Shown: positions 60,377-64,000 of the stretch, one piece after another
Layout of the letters: each line of letters begins with the position of its first letter
Position numbering within the stretch: position 1 is the stretch's first letter
NCBI RefSeq assembly: GCF_030818075.1
Contig: NZ_JAUSZZ010000001.1
Coordinates: 2,418,001 to 2,482,000 of the forward strand
Origin: Microbacterium proteolyticum
GTDB taxonomy: Bacteria > Actinomycetota > Actinomycetes > Actinomycetales > Microbacteriaceae
Direction of reading: 5' to 3'
Length of the DNA: 64,000 bases
Notes under the pieces: model-generated
The model's input: only the letters and a program-made list of their open reading frames with translations
Databases searched by the model: none
Told to the model about the DNA's origin: nothing
Translations under genes and position numbers: made by a program

Positions 60377-61804
60377 TCAGACGCCCCCGGCGAGCAGTAT
60401 CGCCACGGCCTCGGCGCGGTTCGAGACGCCGAGCTTCCTGTAGATCAATCGGATGTGCGTCTTGAGGGTGTTGACGGAGATGTTCTTCCGGCGGGCGATC
60501 TCCGCGGAGGAGTGTCCCTCCGCGAGGAGTGCGGCGATCGCTTGTTGGGCCGGCGTCAGACGGTCGAAGGCCGGTGGCGTGGTGGTGATGCCGCCCGTGA
60601 GCCGGAGAATGCGTCCGATCGTGTCGATCAGGTGCGGGTGGGAGGCGGCGATCGTGCCGAGGAGGGCCCTGACCTCGTCGCGCGGCAGCATGATGAACGG
60701 GGCGACCGATCCGCCCGTGTTGGCGATCATCGTGAGCACGACCGTCATGGACTGCTCTGCTCGGTGCGGGTCTCGCAGCCGGGCGTGCGCGAGTGCGCGG
60801 CGCAGCTTGACCGGAACGAGGGTCCGCATGCAGTGTTCGGGCTCCGCCGAGACGCAGGCCTCAGTCTCGGTGAGCAGTTCGCGTTCGCGGCCGAGGTGCA
60901 GCAGCGCGGCGGAGCGTTGCATGTGAAAACAGATGGCGTGTCCGGGGTGGGTGCGCGCGCCGGCCAAGGAGGCGAGAGCGGCCTCGTGCTCACCGCAGGC
61001 GACGAGGATGTCGGCACGGATGCACAGGACGAACCCGCGCACCATCCGGTGGCTGCGACGCCGCTCCAGGCCCTCGCAGAGTGCGTTGCCGGCGGCGAAG
61101 GCGGCCGAATAGTCGCCCTCGAGCAGACCCTGCATGACGCGTGCCGCGCGAGCGGTGTACGCCCAGTAGCGGTTGTCCGGCTGTGCGCGCTCGAGGGTGG
61201 ATGCGACGTCGGCGAGGTCGCCCGGGTCCATGCGAGCGGGGGCGAGCAGCGTTCGGGTGAGGAGGGTGAGGTAGTCCGTTTCCTCCTCGGGCCATCGTGA
61301 GCGGGAGAACAGCGCGTGGGCCTGACCGAGGTGCGTCTCGGCGCTGACGTACTCGCCGTTGATCGCGTGGGCGAGGCCGGACACGGCATGGGCCCGGTAG
61401 CGGAGTGCGTCGTCATCGGCGAACAGCAATGCGTCGGCGCCGAAGTGTGCACCCAGTTCCGGCCAGCCGATGGCGCTGCAGTACTCACCCGCGGCAGCCA
61501 TGAGGCGCGAGCGAGCGGCTGCCGTGAGTTCGGCGGAGCCGGTCAGTCGCCCGTCGACGAAGTAACGCCCGATGAGGGAGAGCTCGTCGGAGAGCACGTC
61601 CTGTCGTGCTCGGGCGACGAGGATCGCCGCGACAGCATCGGCGTCGCCATCGGACCAGCAGGATGGAGCAGGAGGCGGTGCCACCCTGGACAGCAGGGCG
61701 AGGTGGTGAGGAGCCGGAACCCCGCGTCCGGGCGACATCCGGGTTGTCGTCGCCACGATGGCCCCACGAACCGCCGCCCGCGCTGATACCGATACTCCCC
61801 GCAC
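60377..61804 (-). CDS. LuxR-family regulator without an ATPase domain
   Basis: A 475-residue regulator whose C-terminus is a LuxR helix-turn-helix (FDRLTPAQQAIAALLAEGHS SAEIARRKNISVNTLKTHIR). The rest is helical repeat-like (EYCSAIGWPELGAHFGADAL, RARLRDPHRAEQ). There is no Walker A motif, unlike MalT/LAL proteins of 800+ residues, so it looks like a shortened LAL-type regulator. GTG at 61804 with AAGGGG upstream is used; an ATG at 61738 would also be acceptable. Confidence 0.82.
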   Translation of the reverse strand: MRGVSVSARAAVRGAIVATTTRMSPGRGVPAPHHLALLSRVAPPPAPSCWSDGDADAVAAILVARARQDVLSDELSLIGRYFVDGRLTGSAELTAAARSRLMAAAGEYCSAIGWPELGAHFGADALLFADDDALRYRAHAVSGLAHAINGEYVSAETHLGQAHALFSRSRWPEEETDYLTLLTRTLLAPARMDPGDLADVASTLERAQPDNRYWAYTARAARVMQGLLEGDYSAAFAAGNALCEGLERRRSHRMVRGFVLCIRADILVACGEHEAALASLAGARTHPGHAICFHMQRSAALLHLGRERELLTETEACVSAEPEHCMRTLVPVKLRRALAHARLRDPHRAEQSMTVVLTMIANTGGSVAPFIMLPRDEVRALLGTIAASHPHLIDTIGRILRLTGGITTTPPAFDRLTPAQQAIAALLAEGHSSAEIARRKNISVNTLKTHIRLIYRKLGVSNRAEAVAILLAGGV

Positions 61805-62199
61805 ACGTACGCCCCTTCACAACCGTCCTCGTCGGCGCCACCGACGAACGTCAGCTTCGCCAGGGTGCGGTCGCCTCACGGGCGGCTTGACAGCGGCCGG
61901 GATCACGGAGCGCCTTCTGCAGGCGTGACGCTCCCCCACGCCGTCGCACCTCCCCGGCGCGGCTGCGGCTGACGGGGATCGCCGGCGGGCCGGACCTGCG
62001 TACGGAGCTCGCTCATCGCCGGCGACGACGCTCGTGACGGGTGGTTTCGCTCCGTGGTGCGTTCGGGCTCGTGCGAGACCGGGCGGCGGGGGCGGTTGCG
62101 CCACCGGACGGTTGCTTCCCGCTCGACGATCCGCGCCAGCCCGCTGCCCTCGATCGCGGAAAACGTAAAACCCCCGGCGAACCGGGGGGTTTCATTCGG
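61805..62199. other. Intergenic region upstream of the LuxR gene
   Basis: About 395 bases with no credible gene. The right end is the terminator of the tRNA operon (62167-62192); the rest shows nothing recognisable apart from the presumed LuxR promoter. Confidence 0.5.
62167..62192 (-). terminator. tRNA-operon terminator
   Basis: On the minus strand AAACCCCCCGGTTCGCCGGG then GGTTTT: a stable CCCCCGG/CCGGGGG hairpin followed by a T-run, 8 bases past the tRNA-Val(GAC). Confidence 0.85.
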
Positions 62200-62271
62200 T
62201 GCGCGATACTGGGATCGAACCAGTGACCTCTTCCGTGTCAGGGAAGCGCGCTACCGCTGCGCCAATCGCGC
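62200..62271 (-). tRNA. tRNA-Val (anticodon GAC)
   Basis: 72 bases. Acceptor stem GCGCGAT/ATCGCGC, anticodon arm CTTCC-CTGACAC-GGAAG, T-loop GGTTCGATCCC. No encoded CCA. First-position terminator follows. Confidence 0.95.
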
Positions 62272-62298
62272 CTATACAGGCTGTTTTATTATGAGGCG

Positions 62299-62369
62299 AG
62301 GTGGCGACGGGATTCGAACCCGTGTAAACGGCTTTGCAGGCCGGTGCCTAGCCGCTCGGCCACGCCACC
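62299..62369 (-). tRNA. tRNA-Cys (anticodon GCA)
   Basis: 71 bases. Acceptor stem GGTGGCG/CGCCACC, anticodon loop CTGCAAA, T-arm GGGTTCGAATCCC. No encoded CCA. Confidence 0.95.
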
Positions 62370-62434
62370 GTGTGTGGTTCGACCCACGTGTCGTGATACT
62401 CCGTCGGTTTCCCTGACGGAGATCCCTCCACTCG

Positions 62435-62507
62435 AGCGGATGACGAGACTCGAACTCGCGACCCCAACCTTGGCAAGGTTGTGCGCTACCAACTGCGCTA
62501 CATCCGC
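62435..62507 (-). tRNA. tRNA-Gly (anticodon GCC)
   Basis: 73 bases. Acceptor stem GCGGATG/CATCCGC, anticodon arm CAACC-TTGCCAA-GGTTG, T-loop AGTTCGAGTCT. No encoded CCA. Appears first in the minus-strand trio with Cys and Val. Confidence 0.95.
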
Positions 62508-62658
62508 ATTTCGTTCCCGGGGCTTGCCCCGAGCACTCGTAAGACATTACCCGATTCCCGCGCCCGCGCAAAACGGAGCGCGGCCCGGGTGTGTCTTGCC
62601 GTCGTGGTTCGGAGCACCTCTCGGCATCCGGTACGATCGATGAGTCCCCACGGGATAC

Positions 62659-62731
62659 GGGCGATTGGCGCAGTTGGTAGCGCGCTTCCTTCACACGGAA
62701 GAGGTCATCAGTTCGAGTCTGGTATCGCCCA
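62659..62731 (+). tRNA. tRNA-Val (anticodon CAC)
   Basis: 73 bases, GGGCGAT/ATCGCCC acceptor stem, anticodon loop TTCACAC, discriminator A at 62731. CCA is encoded (62732-62734). Divergent from the trio. Confidence 0.95.
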
Positions 62732-62736
62732 CCAGT

Positions 62737-62763
62737 AAGGCCCCCGGTCATCCCGGGGGCCTT
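62737..62763. terminator. Hairpin after tRNA-Val(CAC)
   Basis: AAGGCCCCCGG (62737-62747) / CCCGGGGGCCTT (62752-62763), 2 bases after the encoded CCA and 19 bases from the ASCH stop. Shared by the convergent ASCH gene. Confidence 0.85.
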
Positions 62764-62781
62764 CGTCGTTCCCGTCGATGG

Positions 62782-63288
62782 TCAGGCGTCGGCGAGCTCC
62801 GGCGGCCACACCACGGCGAAACGTTCGAAGACGATCTCGTCGTGTTCTTCGGACCACTCGCGGCCCATCGCCGCGCAGACGCGCGTCCAGTACCGGGCGT
62901 GCTCCCTCCGCCAGCTCTCGAGGGTGCGGTCGTCCTCCCCCTCGTCGGAGGCGAAACCCGCCTCGGCGCTCGCGAACGAGCCGAGGCGCAGCTCCGTCGT
63001 CCGCAGGACGACCCGCGGCACGCCCCGGCCGTCGCACGCGATCCAGTGCGATCCGATCCGGAGCAGTTGCTCGTCGTTCTCGACGTACTCCACGACGAGC
63101 GACGACGTGGCTCGCTTCTCGCCGGCGATGACGTGCGCCAGCAACTCGTCGGCGAGGCGCTCCGAGTCGCCGAAGTGCTCGACGCTGTATTCGGGGCACG
63201 CGGCCACCGCGGCGGGATATGCGGCGGCGTACTCGTGCCACATCTCCCGGGCGGCCCCGGTGTCGATCGAGATGGCCGGACCGGTCAC
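62782..63288 (-). CDS. ASCH-domain protein
   Basis: A 168-residue ASCH (PUA-like) protein. The family signature GxKxxT is in HVIAGEKRATSSLVVEY, followed by the beta strand QLLRIGSHWIACDGRGVPRV. ASCH proteins are thought to bind RNA. Overlaps the PemK-like gene by 4 bases, so the two are co-translated. Confidence 0.85.
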   Translation of the reverse strand: MTGPAISIDTGAAREMWHEYAAAYPAAVAACPEYSVEHFGDSERLADELLAHVIAGEKRATSSLVVEYVENDEQLLRIGSHWIACDGRGVPRVVLRTTELRLGSFASAEAGFASDEGEDDRTLESWRREHARYWTRVCAAMGREWSEEHDEIVFERFAVVWPPELADA

Positions 63289-63881
63289 GATCGCTGCCAG
63301 CCGTAGCGCGCCGCGAGGGCGGCGGCCACCATGTCGAAACGCTTCCGGTCGAGCGCTGCGGCCTCACGGCGCATGCCGTCGTCGTGCACGAGGTAGATCT
63401 GCTCCACGTCCACCCAGGAGGGCCTGCTCTGGGGGTCCCACTCCCCTGGCCCGAGGGCGAGGTACTGCCGGTCGCCGTCGTGCGGCTTGCTCGTCAAGCG
63501 CACGGCGTATGAGCGGGTGGCATCCGCTCGTCCGATCACGAGCACGGGGCGGTCCTTTCCGCGGCCGTCGCGCTCTTCGTAGGGAACCCAGGTCCAGACG
63601 ATCTCTCCGCCGTCGGGGGCGTTGTCGCGCTCGGGCGCGAACGTGAGCCTGAGTTGCCGGGGCGGGGCGATCTCCACCGTCTCGACGCTCACAGGGAGCG
63701 CGGAGCCCCCGGAGTCGCGCGCAGATGAGCCGGGGGACGCCCGCGGCTCACGGAAGGCTGGACGCGGCGTGGGGCGACGACTGGCGGGCCGTATGCCCGG
63801 ATCACCGGCGCGCCGCCCGGTGGACAGTGACGATCGGACGACGCCGAGCAGCGTCGAGACGATGCGAGATGCGGTTCCCAT
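63285..63881 (-). CDS. PemK/MazF-like protein with basic N-terminal extension
   Basis: A 198-residue protein. The C-terminal ~120 residues are MazF/PemK-like: WVPYEERDGRGKDRPVLVIG near residue 100-120, then YAVRLTSKPHD and a final LAARYGW. The first ~65 residues are Arg/Pro/Ser-rich and low complexity. Typical toxins are ~110 residues with the motif close to the start. No antitoxin-like gene is upstream in the window. The ATG at 63881 could be too early. Overlaps the ASCH gene by 4 bases. Confidence 0.72.
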   Translation of the reverse strand: MGTASRIVSTLLGVVRSSLSTGRRAGDPGIRPASRRPTPRPAFREPRASPGSSARDSGGSALPVSVETVEIAPPRQLRLTFAPERDNAPDGGEIVWTWVPYEERDGRGKDRPVLVIGRADATRSYAVRLTSKPHDGDRQYLALGPGEWDPQSRPSWVDVEQIYLVHDDGMRREAAALDRKRFDMVAAALAARYGWQRS

Positions 63882-64000
63882 ACCGACACCCTAGGGACCC
63901 CGATGCGTACTCCGGAGAGACCGCGCCCCGCGCGTCTCGCCGCCGCCGAACGGGCAGTCGGGCCGGGAACGACGAATGGGGCGCCACCGACGAATCGGTG

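Noticed and set aside
59682..60443. 253-residue open frame in the PPOX-LuxR gap
   Set aside because: Composition is that of chance high-GC frame (Arg/Pro/Ser-rich), no domain, crosses several palindromes and the end of the LuxR gene.

Overview
The window is one contiguous piece of a high-GC Actinomycetota chromosome. Gene order, the Microbacteriaceae-like proteins and the frequent GTG starts point to Microbacterium or a close relative; this is inference from gene content, not a database match. Most of it is conserved housekeeping sequence on the minus strand.

Layout. 1-10844: pyrimidine operon read right to left, pyrR-pyrB-pyrC-(PH-like membrane protein)-carA-carB-pyrF-gmk, mostly with 4-8 nt overlaps, then rpoZ and the 5' part of metK. 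The gmk product carries an N-terminal mIHF nucleoid-protein domain. 11231-17918: a DUF1345 membrane protein, a metallo-beta-lactamase/Rieske protein, a DUF2207-like membrane protein and a large SNF2 helicase. 18045-18904: six 67-bp palindromes. 19002-20506: nusB, efp and aroQ. 20520-25583: a quinate/shikimate catabolic island (3-dehydroshikimate dehydratase, TetR regulator, quinate/shikimate dehydrogenase, shikimate transporter) lying exactly between aroQ and aroB. 25656-26354: eight 58-bp palindromes, most at a 92-bp period. 26391-34845: aroB-aroK-aroC-aroE-mltG-ruvX-alaS; alaS has an apparent one-base frameshift. 34910-46301: a small membrane protein, rpsD, rarA, a single-span membrane protein, a DUF349 protein, an AbiEi-like protein, relA, secF, secD and yajC. 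46382-53278: ruvB-ruvA-ruvC, yebC, pdxT-pdxS and the divergent pdxR-like/pdxY pair. 53355-57370: a secreted ricin-lectin protein with a zinc-protease motif, a HIT-family protein and thrS. 57453-63881: an ArsB/SLC13-type transporter, a small conserved protein, a PPOX protein, a LuxR regulator, four tRNA genes, an ASCH protein and a PemK-like protein.

How the genes fit together. The pyr operon makes UMP from carbamoyl phosphate, and a PyrR-binding hairpin appears to overlap the pyrR ribosome binding site. The aro genes form the shikimate pathway. The inserted island would instead break quinate/shikimate down to protocatechuate, sharing the 3-dehydroquinate/3-dehydroshikimate intermediates. Two matching palindromes, upstream of the dehydratase/tetR pair and of the dehydrogenase, suggest that the TetR protein controls both transcripts. 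The pdx genes form a PLP synthesis (pdxST) and salvage (pdxY) unit around a MocR-type regulator.

The most unusual content is non-coding: several unrelated families of long palindromes and tandem repeats in the intergenic gaps, some at the junctions where conserved gene order is broken.
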